This document shows, piece by piece, positions 16,275-25,210 of a stretch of 64,000 nucleotides of DNA. How positions within the stretch are numbered: position 1 is the first letter of the stretch; each line of letters starts with the position of its first letter. The stretch comes from Actinoplanes sp. N902-109 (GTDB lineage: Bacteria; Actinomycetota; Actinomycetes; Mycobacteriales; Micromonosporaceae), in assembly GCF_000389965.1 (NCBI RefSeq), contig NC_021191.1, forward strand, positions 2,605,501 through 2,669,500, written 5' to 3'. Both the position numbers and the translations under genes were made by a program. The notes beneath the pieces were generated by a model. That model saw nothing but the letters and a program-made list of their open reading frames with translations, did no database searches and was not told the origin of the DNA.

Positions 16275-16910
16275 TTATCCCACCGGTGCCGCCAGCAGGC
16301 CGGTCAGCGCGTCGACCAGTTCGGTGCCGGTGGCCCGCCAGGCGGTGGCCGGGTCGCCGGTGCCGGTGGCGAGTCGCAGCTCCTGCTCGGCGCAGGTGTG
16401 CACGACCAGGTTGCGCATCATCGCGCTGCGCGCCTTGCGTACCGGTCGCGGCAGTTCGGGCAGGCAGGCGTCGAGGCCGGCCACCACGGCCTGCACCGTC
16501 GGGGTGTCCAGGGCGGCGGTCACGATCAGCGCCCGGTGTAGCGGGTCGGTCACCACCTGGGCGGCGAACCGGGCGTACCAGCTGGGGCTGCCCAGCGTGG
16601 CGAGGTGGTCGGTGTACGGCCGGACCAGGCACTCCACCCAGTCGCGGACCGCTCGGCTGCCGTCGTGGCGGAACACGAGCTGGCGGCGCAGGTGTTCCAT
16701 CGGTTCGGCGTGCCGGCGCAGGATCGCGCCGATCAGGTCGGTCTTGGTGCCGATGTGGTAGCCGACCGCGGCGTTGTTGCCCTGACCCGCGGCTTCGCTG
16801 ACCTGACGGTTGGAGACGGCGAACAGGCCGCGCTCGGCGAACAGGCGCTCGGCCGCGCTCAGGATCAGCTCGCGGGTGTTGCCCGCGCGAATCGTGCGTA
16901 CCTCGGCCAT
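16275..16910 (-). CDS. TetR-family regulator
   Basis: A regulator of 211 residues. The N-terminal helix-turn-helix reads NTRELILSAAERLFAERGLFAVSNRQVSEAAGQGNNAAVGYH in outline, ending with HIGTKTDLIGAILRRH. The C-terminal half (VLFRHDGSRAVRDWVECLV-like, FAAQVVTDPLHRALIVTAAL) is an all-helical ligand-binding domain. ATG 16910 is preferred to the GTG at 16922 because GGGGGA lies 5 bp upstream of the ATG. It is upstream of and coupled to the radical SAM gene, and divergent from a P450 gene across a palindrome at 16958-16973, so it may control both directions. Confidence 0.82.
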   Translation of the reverse strand: MAEVRTIRAGNTRELILSAAERLFAERGLFAVSNRQVSEAAGQGNNAAVGYHIGTKTDLIGAILRRHAEPMEHLRRQLVFRHDGSRAVRDWVECLVRPYTDHLATLGSPSWYARFAAQVVTDPLHRALIVTAALDTPTVQAVVAGLDACLPELPRPVRKARSAMMRNLVVHTCAEQELRLATGTGDPATAWRATGTELVDALTGLLAAPVG

Positions 16911-16957
16911 CGTGTCCCCCACCTGCGATTATCGGCCGCACCTTAACATCCGGCCAT

Positions 16958-16973
16958 AGTCAGTCACTTGACT
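16958..16973. promoter_or_regulatory. Candidate TetR operator
   Basis: Inverted repeat AGTCA (16958-16962), 6-nt spacer, TGACT (16969-16973) in the 93-bp gap between the divergent TetR-radical SAM operon and the P450 gene. Short arms make this tentative. Confidence 0.4.
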
Positions 16974-17003
16974 TAAGGCGGGTTGCTGGATTGACTGGGA
17001 TGC

Positions 17004-18200
17004 ATGTCTGATGTGCTGCCGTTTCCTGCGGTTCGGGCCGGGAAGTGCCCGTTCGATCCCCCGCCCGCGCTGCGCGATCTCCAGGACCAGGAGCCGCTGA
17101 CCCGGGTACGGCTCTGGGACGGCTCGCAGCCGTGGCTGGTCACCCGCTACGCCGAGCAGCGCACCCTGCTCGCCGACAGCCGGCTCAGCTCCGACCTCCA
17201 CCAGCCCGGCTATCCCGCCGCCGCACCGATCCGCACCGGTGGCGACACCATCGGCTTCATCCTGATGGACGACCCGGAGCACGCGCGGCTGCGCCGGATG
17301 GTCACCGCGCCGTTCGCGATGAAACGGGTGGCGGCCATGCGCCCCGCCGTGCAGGCCATCGTGGACCGGCTGATCGACGAGCTGCTGGCCGGCCCCAACC
17401 CGGTGGACCTGGTCGAGGCGTTCGCCCTGCCGGTGCCGTCGCTGGTGATCTGCGAGCTGCTCGGGGTGCCGTACGACGATCACGAGTTCTTCCAGGCCAA
17501 CAGCAAGAAACTGATCAGCCGGTCGGTGCCCGCCGACGAGCGCGGCGCGGCGTTCCAGGCGGTGCACGACTATCTGGTGGCGCTGCTGGCCACCAAGGCC
17601 GAGCAGCCCGCCGCCGACGTGCTGTCGCAGCTCAACGAGCGGGTGGCAAACGGTGAGCTGACCCGCCGCGAGGCTGCCGGGATCGGCGTGCTGCTGCTGA
17701 TCGCCGGGCACGAGACCACCGCCAACATGATCGCGCTGGGCACCGCGGCACTGCTGGAGCACCCCGGCCAGCTGGCCCTGCTGCGCGACTCCGACGACCC
17801 GGCCCTGGTCACCAACGCGGTCGAGGAGCTGCTGCGCTATCTCACCATCACGCACAACGGACGGCGGCGGGTCGCGCTGGCGGACATCGAGATCGCCGGC
17901 CAGGTGATCAAGGCGGGTGAGGGCGTGATCCTGCCCAACGACATCGGCAACCGCGACCCGTCGATGTACGCCGACCCGGACCGCCTCGATCTCACCCGCG
18001 ACGCCCGGCGGCACCTCGCGTTCGGCTTCGGTGTGCACCAGTGCCTCGGCCAGCCGCTCGCCCGGCTGGAGCTGGAGGTCGTCTACGGCACGCTGTACCG
18101 GCGTATCCCCACCCTGCGGCTGGCCACCGACCTGGCGAAGGTGCCGTTCAAGCACGACGGCTCCGTCTACGGCGTGTACGAACTGCCGGTCAGCTGGTGA
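17004..18200 (+). CDS. Cytochrome P450
   Basis: A 398-residue soluble bacterial P450 (CYP105/107-like in overall look). The oxygen-activating I-helix has LLLIAGHETTANMIA, the K-helix ExxR is in VEELLRYLTITHNGRRRVA, and the haem loop is HLAFGFGVHQCLGQPLARLE with the Cys ligand at about 347. It should hydroxylate or epoxidise a small molecule with electrons from a ferredoxin; none is encoded next to it. It is divergent from the TetR-radical SAM operon and its stop overlaps the convergent sirtuin gene by 11 bp. It lies 5 kb outside the likely edge of the PKS cluster, so membership in that pathway is uncertain. Confidence 0.93.
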   Translation: MSDVLPFPAVRAGKCPFDPPPALRDLQDQEPLTRVRLWDGSQPWLVTRYAEQRTLLADSRLSSDLHQPGYPAAAPIRTGGDTIGFILMDDPEHARLRRMVTAPFAMKRVAAMRPAVQAIVDRLIDELLAGPNPVDLVEAFALPVPSLVICELLGVPYDDHEFFQANSKKLISRSVPADERGAAFQAVHDYLVALLATKAEQPAADVLSQLNERVANGELTRREAAGIGVLLLIAGHETTANMIALGTAALLEHPGQLALLRDSDDPALVTNAVEELLRYLTITHNGRRRVALADIEIAGQVIKAGEGVILPNDIGNRDPSMYADPDRLDLTRDARRHLAFGFGVHQCLGQPLARLELEVVYGTLYRRIPTLRLATDLAKVPFKHDGSVYGVYELPVSW

Positions 18201-18939
18201 GCGCCGTCAGTGCCGGCAGGATCTCCGCGGCCGGTCCGCGCAGGTTGACGGTGGCGACCTCGTCCAGCGGGGTGGGCCGCGGGTTCACCTGGATCACCCA
18301 GGCCCCGCAGCGGGCGGCCACCTGCGGGATCTCGGCCGCCGGATAGACCAGCCCGGACGTGCCGATGGTCAGCAGCAGATCGCACGAAGCCGCCGCCTCG
18401 GCCGCGGCCGTCAAGGCGGCCTCGGGCAACGCCTCGCCGAACCACACCACTCCCGGACGCACCGCGCCACCGCAGCGCTCGCAGACCGGCGGGGTCAGCC
18501 GCCGCCCCTCCGCGGGCTCGTCAGCGGGACCGTCCGGTGGTCTCGGCGTGCCGCACCGCGCACACCGCGGCGCGGTCAAACTGCCGTGCAGATGGATGGG
18601 CGCCGGCGAACCGGCCTGCTCGTGCAGGTCGTCGACGTTCTGGGTGACCACCACCGTGCCCGGTTTGGCCGCCTCGATCGCGGCGATCGCCCGGTGCGCG
18701 GCGTTCGGCCGGGCCCGCCCGACGACCGTCCGGCGCCACTCGTACCAGCCCCACACCAGGTCCGGGTCGGCGGCCCAGGCCTGCGGGGTGGCCAGCGCCT
18801 GGGCGTCGAAGCGTTCCCACAGCCCGGTCTGGACGTCGCGGAACGTCGGGATGCCGCTCTCGGCCGACACCCCGGCGCCGGTGAACACCACGACGCTGCG
18901 GGCCTGCGCCAGCAGGCCCGCAGCTCGGTCGACAGTCAT
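18190..18939 (-). CDS. Sir2-type NAD-dependent protein deacylase
   Basis: A 249-residue sirtuin. Motifs in order: VVVFTGAGVSAESGIPTFRD (NAD binding), VVTQNVDDLHEQAG, the catalytic His in PIHLHGSL, the zinc Cys pairs CARCGTP and CERCGG, then GVVWFGEALPEAAL and LLTIGTSGLVYPAAEIP. It removes acyl groups from lysines using NAD and yields nicotinamide and O-acyl-ADP-ribose. The short form fits bacterial CobB/SIRT5-type enzymes. It converges on the P450 gene with an 11-bp overlap and lies 18 bp from the chemoreceptor gene transcribed the same way, possibly in one operon. Confidence 0.92.
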   Translation of the reverse strand: MTVDRAAGLLAQARSVVVFTGAGVSAESGIPTFRDVQTGLWERFDAQALATPQAWAADPDLVWGWYEWRRTVVGRARPNAAHRAIAAIEAAKPGTVVVTQNVDDLHEQAGSPAPIHLHGSLTAPRCARCGTPRPPDGPADEPAEGRRLTPPVCERCGGAVRPGVVWFGEALPEAALTAAAEAAASCDLLLTIGTSGLVYPAAEIPQVAARCGAWVIQVNPRPTPLDEVATVNLRGPAAEILPALTALTS

Positions 18940-18957
18940 GACCCGGATTCTCCGTGA

Positions 18958-20571
18958 TCAGACCCGGAACGTGCTCACCAGCCCCTGCAGGTCGGTGGAC
19001 ATGCGGGCGAGTTCCTCGGCGGCCCGCTGGGTGTCGGCGACGCTCTCGGTGGTCAGCCGGGTGGCCGTTGCCAGCTCGTCGATGCCCGCGGCGATCTGGG
19101 TGACGCCGCTCGCGGCCTCGCCGACACCGCGGTTCATCTCGCCGGTGGTGGCGGTCTGCTCCTCCACGGCCGCGGCGATGGTGGTCTGGTAGTCGCTGAT
19201 CCGCGCGATGATCTCGCCGATCTCGCCGATCGCGGTGATCGCCGTGCCGGTATCGCCCTGGATCGCGGTGACCCGGGCGCTGATGTCCTCGGTGGCCTTC
19301 GCCGTCTCCTGAGCCAGGTCCTTGACCTCGCTGGCGACCACGGCGAAGCCCTTGCCCGCGTCACCGGCCCGCGCCGCCTCGATGGTGGCGTTCAGCGCGA
19401 GCAGGTTGGTCTGCTCGGCGATCGCGGTGATCAGCTTGATCACGTTGCCGATCTCGGCCGATGAGGTGCCCAGCTGGGAGACCGTGTTGTTGGTGGTCTG
19501 CGCCATGGTCACCGCCTGGGCGGCGACCGCGGCGGCCTGGTTGGCGTTCTCGGCGATCTCGCGGATCGACGCGCCCATCTCCTCCGAGCCGGCCGAGACG
19601 GTGTCGACGTTCCGGCTGACCTCCTCCGCCGCGGCGGCCACGGTGTTCGCCTGGGAGCTCTGGTTCTCGGCGCTGTCGGCGATCTGCGTGCTGGTGGCCG
19701 ACAGCTCCTCGGCCGCGGCGGCCAGCGACGTCGACGCCGTGCCGAGCGACTGGACGGTCTGGCGCATCGTCGTGATCGCGCCGTTGACCGACTGCGCCGC
19801 CGTGCCGACCTCGTCGCGGCTGGCGACGTGCACGCTGCCGGTCAGGTCGCCGTCGGCCACCCGGGCCAGCACCTCGTTGACGTCGGCGAGCGGGCGGGTG
19901 ATCCGCCGTACCGTGACGAAGCCCAGCAGCACGGCCACCAGGAAGCCGGCGGCCAGGCAGATCAGCATGAGGTTGCGAGCGGCGTGGTAGGCGTCGGTGT
20001 TGGCCTGCGCGGCCTGGGCGGCACTGTTTGTCTCGAACGTGGCGAGCGCGTCGAACCCGTTGTTGACCTGGTCGATCAGCGGCTGAGCGGCGCTGTTGTA
20101 GGCCACCTCGAAGTTGGCGCTGCCGCTGCCCGCCGCGGCCTCGCCCAGCGAGCCGTCGATCAGCTTGCTCAGCGCGGCCAGGCCGCTCTGCACGTTGCTC
20201 AGGGCGTCCTTCTGCCCGGCGTCGACGCCGAGGTCCGCGTAGGCCTGCACGCCCTGGGTCGCGCTCTGCGCGGAAGCCTTGGCGTCCTGGACGTGGCGGG
20301 CGCTGTCGGCGTCGCTCGACGCGCCGTTGGCAAGATTGAGCTGGAGCAACTCGTCGTCGAACTGACCCTGCGCGACCGCCAGGGCCTGCGAGGGCTGCAG
20401 ATTCTCGGCATAGATGGCGCGTGCGTTTGTGTCGGCCCGGCTGAGCCCGGTGAGCCCTGCGCCGGCCACCAGACCCCCGGCGAGCAGCGCCGTGCCAAGT
20501 GCGACGCTGATCTTCACACCGACTCGTAGGTCACCGAACCAGCCGGTGAGCCGCGGGCGGGAGTCTGTCAT
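18958..20571 (-). CDS. Methyl-accepting chemotaxis protein
   Basis: A 537-residue transmembrane chemoreceptor. The first membrane segment is [20 protein letters not shown]; an extracellular four-helix bundle follows (about residues 40-195), then [20 protein letters not shown] and a HAMP domain ([20 protein letters not shown]). The cytoplasmic coiled coil carries the conserved hairpin [20 protein letters not shown] and [18 protein letters not shown] that contacts CheA/CheW. No C-terminal CheR-tethering pentapeptide is seen. The ligand is unknown. Presence of a chemoreceptor implies that the organism has a motile stage (for example flagellated spores), which is inference. Confidence 0.92.
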   Translation of the reverse strand: MTDSRPRLTGWFGDLRVGVKISVALGTALLAGGLVAGAGLTGLSRADTNARAIYAENLQPSQALAVAQGQFDDELLQLNLANGASSDADSARHVQDAKASAQSATQGVQAYADLGVDAGQKDALSNVQSGLAALSKLIDGSLGEAAAGSGSANFEVAYNSAAQPLIDQVNNGFDALATFETNSAAQAAQANTDAYHAARNLMLICLAAGFLVAVLLGFVTVRRITRPLADVNEVLARVADGDLTGSVHVASRDEVGTAAQSVNGAITTMRQTVQSLGTASTSLAAAAEELSATSTQIADSAENQSSQANTVAAAAEEVSRNVDTVSAGSEEMGASIREIAENANQAAAVAAQAVTMAQTTNNTVSQLGTSSAEIGNVIKLITAIAEQTNLLALNATIEAARAGDAGKGFAVVASEVKDLAQETAKATEDISARVTAIQGDTGTAITAIGEIGEIIARISDYQTTIAAAVEEQTATTGEMNRGVGEAASGVTQIAAGIDELATATRLTTESVADTQRAAEELARMSTDLQGLVSTFRV

Positions 20572-20692
20572 GGCAGTCGTCCTCCGTAGTTTGTGTCAGC
20601 TCCCTTCCTTCGGCAGAAGTGGGCGGATCGCTTAACAAAGCAACCCAATTGCACCGTTTCAGGTTTTCGTACGCAAGCCGCGGGCTCGCGGT

Positions 20693-21283
20693 TCAGGCGC
20701 GCACCGCAGGCATGATCACTTCGTCGACCACCGCGACGAGGAAGTCGTCGCTCACCGCGGGGCCCTCGGTGAGCGAACGGTGCACCAGCATCGCCGGGCC
20801 GACCGTGGCGGTCATGACGCCGTCCGCGCCGGGGCGCAGCGTGCCGGCCGCCACCCCACGCTGCAGCGAGCGCAGGATCATCTCGCGGCACGGGTCGGAC
20901 ACCCGGTCCCGGACCATGGTGTGCAGGCCGATCGAGGTGGACGACTTCACCTGCTGGAACACCGCGCCGTAGGTGGTCTCCAAGGCGTCGCGCAGGCAGC
21001 GCAGCACGGTCAGGATGTTCTCGCGGACGTCGTCACCGAGCGGAATCTGCTCGGGGCGCGGAAGCGTGCTGCTGAGCGCGTCGAGCACCAGCGCCTCCCG
21101 GCCGGGCCAGCGCCGGTAGAGGGCCGCCTTGCCGGTGCCGGCCGCCGCCGCCACGCCCTCCATCGTCAGCTCGGCGTAGCCCACCGACTTCAGCTGCGCG
21201 AAGACGGCCTCGTAGATCGCCTGCTCCAGCGCGGCACCACGGCGCCGGCTCGGCTTGGCGGGAGAGTCAGCCGCAACGGTCAT
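20693..21283 (-). CDS. TetR-family regulator, probable exporter repressor
   Basis: A 196-residue TetR protein with helix-turn-helix GAALEQAIYEAVFAQLKSVG, YAELTMEGVAAAAGTGKAAL, YRRWPGREALVLDALSS. The C-terminal part (PLGDDVRENILTVLRCLRDAL, FLVAVVDEVIMPAVRA) resembles TetR_C domains of efflux regulators. It is divergent from a DHA2 exporter gene across a 169-bp gap and probably represses it; ligands would be exported drugs or metabolites. Confidence 0.88.
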   Translation of the reverse strand: MTVAADSPAKPSRRRGAALEQAIYEAVFAQLKSVGYAELTMEGVAAAAGTGKAALYRRWPGREALVLDALSSTLPRPEQIPLGDDVRENILTVLRCLRDALETTYGAVFQQVKSSTSIGLHTMVRDRVSDPCREMILRSLQRGVAAGTLRPGADGVMTATVGPAMLVHRSLTEGPAVSDDFLVAVVDEVIMPAVRA

Positions 21284-21377
21284 GTCCCACCTCCAGGAAC
21301 CCCGGGCCGCCGACGCCGACGGACGTAGCGGGGGGTGATTGCGGTGAGCACACTGCGCCTCATATAGTAGACGCGAG

Positions 21378-21389
21378 CGTTCACTAACG
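21378..21389. promoter_or_regulatory. Weak candidate operator CGTT-N4-AACG
   Basis: Inverted repeat CGTT (21378-21381), CACT, AACG (21386-21389) between the divergent TetR and exporter genes, next to a short AT-rich stretch that could be a -10 region. Arms are only 4 bp, so the call rests mainly on position. Confidence 0.3.
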
Positions 21390-21452
21390 GTCCTTCCTCG
21401 TGGACCTCCCGCACCACCCTCGCCCCGCCACCTTCAGGCAACGGAGGCAACC

Positions 21453-22889
21453 GTGACGTCATCCACCACAGCGGCGGCTGGTCCGACCGCCGCCCCTGAG
21501 CACGAGGTCGGCGGGCAGGGCCTGGCCCTCGCCGTGATCGCCAGCTGGATGCTGCTGGTCGGCATCGACGCTACCATCATGAACGTCGCACTCCCGGACA
21601 TGCAGGCGCCGCTGCATTTCAAGACGGCCGACCTCGCTTGGGTGCTCAACGGTTACACGCTCGCTTTCGGCGGGCTGCTGCTGCTCGGCGGCCGGCTCGG
21701 CGACATCATGGGCCGGCGCAACGCATTTGTCGCCGGCGTCGTCATCTTCACCGTCGCCTCCGCGGTCGGCGGTGCTGCCACCACCGGATGGATGCTCATC
21801 GCAGCCCGCATCGTCCAGGGCGCGGGCGCCGCCCTCGCCGGCCCGAGCACCATGGCGTTGCTGATGACCACCTTCCCGGGTGCCTCGCGAGCGCGGGCCC
21901 TGGCCGTCTACTCCGCGGTGGGCGGCGCCGGAGCCTCGGTCGGTCTGATCGCCGGTGGCGTCCTCACCGACTTCGCCTCCTGGCGCTGGGTGCTGTTCGC
22001 CAATGTGCCGATCGGCCTGGTCATGGCGATCCTCACCCCGCGGCTGGTCAAGACGCCACCGCGCAACCCCGCTGTGCGTCTCGACATCGTCGGCGCCGTC
22101 CTCGGCACGCTCGGCGTCGGCGGCCTGACCTATGCGTTCATCCGGGCCGCCTCGGCGGGCTGGGGCGAGCGCTGGGTGGTGGCCTCGTTCGTTGCGACCG
22201 GCGTCCTGCTCGTGCTGTTCCTGATCGTCGAGCTTCGGGTCAAGGACCCGGTCACCCCGATCCACCTGTTCGGCGACCGGCGGCGCAACGGCGCGTTCCT
22301 GGCCACCCTGTTCCTCACCGCCGCGATGTTCAGCCCCTTCTTCCTGCTGACCCAGTTCCAGGAGGGCGTGTTCGGGTTCAGCCCGCTGCGGCTCGGCCTG
22401 GCGTTCCTGCCGATGACCGCGGGCCAGTTCGGCGCGATCCGGCTGGTGCCCAAGCTGCTGCCCAAGTACGGACCCCTGCCGCTGCTGGGTGGCGGCATCA
22501 CCCTCATCGTCATCGGCATGGCCTGGCTCACCCAGCTGTCGGTCGACAGTGGCTACTGGTCCGGCGTCTTCGCCCCGCTGCTGCTGATCGGCATCGGCGG
22601 CGGCATCTGCTTCCCGACGCTCAACATGAGCATCCTGCAGAAGGTGGAGATGAAGGACTCCGCCGCAGCCTCGGGACTGCTCCAGACACTGCAGTGGGTC
22701 GGCGGCACCATCGGCCTGGCAGTCTTCGTGACCATCTTCGGCAACGCCCTGCGCGCCGACTCCACCGGCAACGCCACGCACGCCCTTGCGCACGGCGTGG
22801 CCACCGCCTTCCTCGCCGCAGCGGTGTGTGCGGCCGGTGCCCTCGTCGCGGCCCTGATCTCCTTCCGCGGGCGCCGGGCAACGGCCTGA
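21453..22889 (+). CDS. MFS drug exporter, DHA2 (14-helix) family
   Basis: A 478-residue proton-antiport exporter of the EmrB/QacA type. Motif A between helices 2 and 3 reads GRLGDIMGRRNAFVAG; GIDATIMNVALPDMQ in helix 1 and GPSTMALLMTTFPGASRARAL are characteristic. About 14 hydrophobic segments follow. It starts with GTG at 21453 after ACGGAGG. It is divergent from the TetR at 20693-21283. It lies just before the PKS regulatory genes, so it may export the cluster product or simply be an independent drug-resistance pair; a second exporter of the same family is inside the cluster. Confidence 0.9.
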   Translation: MTSSTTAAAGPTAAPEHEVGGQGLALAVIASWMLLVGIDATIMNVALPDMQAPLHFKTADLAWVLNGYTLAFGGLLLLGGRLGDIMGRRNAFVAGVVIFTVASAVGGAATTGWMLIAARIVQGAGAALAGPSTMALLMTTFPGASRARALAVYSAVGGAGASVGLIAGGVLTDFASWRWVLFANVPIGLVMAILTPRLVKTPPRNPAVRLDIVGAVLGTLGVGGLTYAFIRAASAGWGERWVVASFVATGVLLVLFLIVELRVKDPVTPIHLFGDRRRNGAFLATLFLTAAMFSPFFLLTQFQEGVFGFSPLRLGLAFLPMTAGQFGAIRLVPKLLPKYGPLPLLGGGITLIVIGMAWLTQLSVDSGYWSGVFAPLLLIGIGGGICFPTLNMSILQKVEMKDSAAASGLLQTLQWVGGTIGLAVFVTIFGNALRADSTGNATHALAHGVATAFLAAAVCAAGALVAALISFRGRRATA

Positions 22890-23221
22890 GCCGTCGCCGC
22901 GTACGGGATGATCGGTACTCTCCGCGATCGCGGTCCAGCGTGGACGATCTGCCGGGACCTGCTGGGGTCCGCGCAATTCAGCCACCTTTGCCTCGATGGT
23001 GCAGTTCCCGGGGCTGTGCGGTGTCCGGCGAGACAGCGTTAGGGGTTGGCGCTCGGCGGAGTGGGGTTGTAGCAGCGCGAGGCGCGACGATAACGTTCGG
23101 TCACCGCAGCGGGGCATCCCGATCCGACGCAGCGCACAACGTTGTTGCTGCCGTGTCCCGGCCTCGAGCGGGCCGCTTGTGAACGATCGTCCAAGCACCA
23201 CGAATTTATGCGGGGGAACGC
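22890..23221. other. Intergenic region ahead of the SARP gene
   Basis: No gene is seen in these 332 bp. It must hold the SARP promoter. Two AACGTT palindromes occur (23092-23097 within GATAACGTTCG and 23138-23143 within CAACGTTGTTG), 46 bp apart. The GTG start at 23222 is preceded by CGGGGGAACGC. No 11-bp heptamer array like those upstream of the tailoring genes is present. Confidence 0.35.
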
Positions 23222-24061
23222 GTGAACACTTCGATCGTCAAGCCCGGCATGTCGCCGTCCCCGGTCGATCCGGCCGGTGCCGTCCGATACGAGATCCTGG
23301 GGCCGTTGCGCATCTCGGGCGCGAGCGAGGGGCCGCTCATTCGGGCGCACAAGATCCAGGTCATGCTGGCCGTGCTGCTCATCCGCTCGGGTCAGATCGT
23401 GCCGATCGAGTACCTCACCGAGGAGATCTGGGGTGAATCGGCGCCGCGCCGGGCGACGGCAGCGGTCCACGTCTACATCTCCCAGCTGCGCAAATCGCTG
23501 AGTCAGCACGGCGCCCCCGACGACGCCATCGTCACCCGGCCGCCGGGTTACCTGCTCAACGTCGGCGATGCCGGGCTCGATGTCTACGAGTTCGAGCAGC
23601 GGGTGCGTCAGGGGCGGGACCACGCCTGGGCGGGTGCCCACACCGAGGCTGTGGAGTCGTACGAGGCGGCTCTTGCGCTGTGGCGCGGTCCCGCTCTCAG
23701 CGGCTTGCGGGACAGCCCGGTCATCAACGCGTTCGCCGCGTGGCTGGACGAGTGCCGGCTGGAGGCGGCCGAGATGATGATCGAGTCGAGTCTCGCCCTT
23801 GGCCGGCACCGTGCCATCACCAGCTTCCTCTACTCGCTGATCAACCAGCACGCCCTGCACGAGGCGTTCTACCGGCAGTTGATGCTGGCGCTCTACCGTT
23901 CGGATCGGCAGGCCGATGCCCTGCGGGTCTACCAGTCGGCCCGCACCATCCTGAAGGAGGAACTCGGTCTGGAGCCGTGCCGTGCCCTGCGTGACCTGCA
24001 TCGGCAGATCCTCTCCGGTGCCGATCTGAGCAACGTCGTACCAACGTCCGGAGCCGCCTGA
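23222..24061 (+). CDS. SARP-family pathway activator
   Basis: A 279-residue Streptomyces antibiotic regulatory protein. The N-terminal OmpR-like winged helix spans about residues 20-105 (YEILGPLRISG, HKIQVMLAVLLIRSGQIVPI, LTEEIWGESAPRRATAAVHV, YISQLRKSL, TRPPGYLLNV). The bacterial transcriptional activation (BTAD) domain covers about 112-257 (DVYEFEQRVRQGR, ALALWRGPALSGL, QLMLALYRSDRQADALRVYQ, LKEELGLEPCRALRDLH). SARPs bind direct heptamers spaced 11 bp apart and recruit RNA polymerase. Four such arrays are found at 29.6, 36.5 and 40.7 kb, so this is probably the cluster's direct activator. Its stop overlaps the thioesterase start by one base. Confidence 0.93.
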   Translation: MNTSIVKPGMSPSPVDPAGAVRYEILGPLRISGASEGPLIRAHKIQVMLAVLLIRSGQIVPIEYLTEEIWGESAPRRATAAVHVYISQLRKSLSQHGAPDDAIVTRPPGYLLNVGDAGLDVYEFEQRVRQGRDHAWAGAHTEAVESYEAALALWRGPALSGLRDSPVINAFAAWLDECRLEAAEMMIESSLALGRHRAITSFLYSLINQHALHEAFYRQLMLALYRSDRQADALRVYQSARTILKEELGLEPCRALRDLHRQILSGADLSNVVPTSGAA

Positions 24062-24831
24062 TGGCCGGCGGGGATCAGGACGACCTGTGGATCCGGCGGT
24101 TCCATCCGGCGGGATCGGCCGGCCAGCGGCTGGTCTGTCTTCCGCATGCCGGGGGGTCCGCCGCCTTCTTCCGCCCGCTGTCAGCCGCACTGGCTCCGGA
24201 GACCGACGTGCTGTCGGTGCAGTACCCGGGTAGGCAGGACCGGCGGTCGACTCCCGGCATGACGGATCTGCACGAACTGGCCCGGGGTGTCGCCGATGCG
24301 CTCGGCCGATGGAGGGACCGCCCGCTGGTCCTCCTCGGTCACAGCATGGGGGCCACCCTCGCGTTCGAGGTCGCCCGGCTCCTGGAGGACCGTGGTACGC
24401 CGGTGGCGGGCGTCATCGCATCGGGACGGCGCGCGCCGGGCCGCCATCGGGAGTCAGCGGTACACCAGCTTGCCGACGACGGCATCGTTGCGGAGCTCCG
24501 CAGGCTCAGCGGCACCGATGCAAGCCTGCTGGGCGACGATGAACTGGTGCGGATGATCCTTCCCGCCATCCGCAGCGACTACCGGGCCATCGAGTCGTAC
24601 CGCTGTCTGCCCGGTGCGACCATCGCGGCCCCCATCACGGTGCTGACCGGCGACGCGGATCCGCAGACCACCGCGGACGAGGCGAGCTCCTGGCGCGATC
24701 ACACCCGCTCGGAATGTGTCGTCCTGACGTTCCCGGGCGGCCACTTCTTCATCTCCGAGCAGGCGACCGCCGTTGTCACGGCGGTCAGAGGGGTGCTCCG
24801 GGACCTGCGCGAGGTGGTGCCGGGACGGTAG
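24061..24831 (+). CDS. Type II thioesterase
   Basis: A 256-residue alpha/beta hydrolase of the external thioesterase (TEII) family that removes misprimed or decarboxylated acyl groups from carrier proteins. The nucleophile elbow is GHSMG (Ser about 95); the acid is in LTGDADPQTT (Asp about 198-200) and the His is in FPGGHFF (about 228). The oxyanion region reads LVCLPHAGGSAAFF, and ADDGIVAELRRLSGTD is the typical lid. The ATG overlaps the SARP stop (TGATG), so the two are translationally coupled. This is not a chain-terminating TE domain and no other TEII is in the window. Confidence 0.93.
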   Translation: MAGGDQDDLWIRRFHPAGSAGQRLVCLPHAGGSAAFFRPLSAALAPETDVLSVQYPGRQDRRSTPGMTDLHELARGVADALGRWRDRPLVLLGHSMGATLAFEVARLLEDRGTPVAGVIASGRRAPGRHRESAVHQLADDGIVAELRRLSGTDASLLGDDELVRMILPAIRSDYRAIESYRCLPGATIAAPITVLTGDADPQTTADEASSWRDHTRSECVVLTFPGGHFFISEQATAVVTAVRGVLRDLREVVPGR

Positions 24832-24842
24832 AACACGGCAGC

Positions 24843-24889
24843 GGGAACGGCCGGGGCCGGTGACTCAGTCACCGGCCCCGGCCGTTCCC
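24843..24889. terminator. Perfect 22-bp inverted repeat, bidirectional terminator
   Basis: Left arm 24843-24864 and right arm 24868-24889 are perfect complements of 22 nt (each begins or ends with GGGAACGGCCGGGGCC or its complement), with a 3-nt centre TCA. It lies 12 bp after the thioesterase stop and 12 bp before the stop of the convergent small gene, so it can end both transcripts. Confidence 0.85.
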
Positions 24890-24900
24890 CATTCCTGTGC

Positions 24901-25122
24901 TCACTCGGCGATGCGTGTCCGGCTGGTCCAGCGGAATATCACGGCCGTACCCTCCGGTGCCGTTGTTCCGGAACCCTCGAGACGTTCGAAATGCTCGTAC
25001 CCACCGTAGTGGGCAAGCTTGATCTTATTGATGTTCCGATGCGCTTGCTGCCGTCTCTGGTCTGCCGGAATGTCCTCCGGTCCGCCTTCCAGGAACGCCT
25101 CGACAGTATCGTTTTCCGGCAT
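24901..25122 (-). CDS. DUF5988-like small protein
   Basis: A 73-residue protein, MPENDTVEAFLEGGPEDIPA at the start and AVIFRWTSRTRIAE at the end, with NKIKLAHYGGYEHFERLEGS between. The pattern FLEGGP...IP...R, K-x-K-x-x-H-x-GGYEHFE, RWTxRTRIAE matches my recollection of the DUF5988 family, small proteins often found inside actinomycete PKS/NRPS clusters; their function is unknown. ATG 25122 is preferred over an upstream in-frame start at 25197 because AGAGGTGG lies just before it. It is downstream of the LAL regulator on the same strand (88-bp gap) and ends at the shared terminator. Confidence 0.65.
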   Translation of the reverse strand: MPENDTVEAFLEGGPEDIPADQRRQQAHRNINKIKLAHYGGYEHFERLEGSGTTAPEGTAVIFRWTSRTRIAE

Positions 25123-25210
25123 GGCATCCACCTCTTTCGCAGCTACGGCAAGTCCGGGATGCCATCCATTTTTCTGGATTACCGGAAGCAGGTACACCCG
25201 TACTGCCCCC

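Noticed and set aside
17004..18200. Assigning this P450 to the polyketide cluster
   Set aside because: It is divergent from an unrelated TetR-radical SAM pair, lies more than 5 kb and several housekeeping-type genes away from the SARP, and has no heptamer array upstream.
23092..23143. Two AACGTT palindromes as a defined regulator site upstream of the SARP gene
   Set aside because: Six-base palindromes 46 bp apart are too weak to assign to a regulator; mentioned only as part of the intergenic description.
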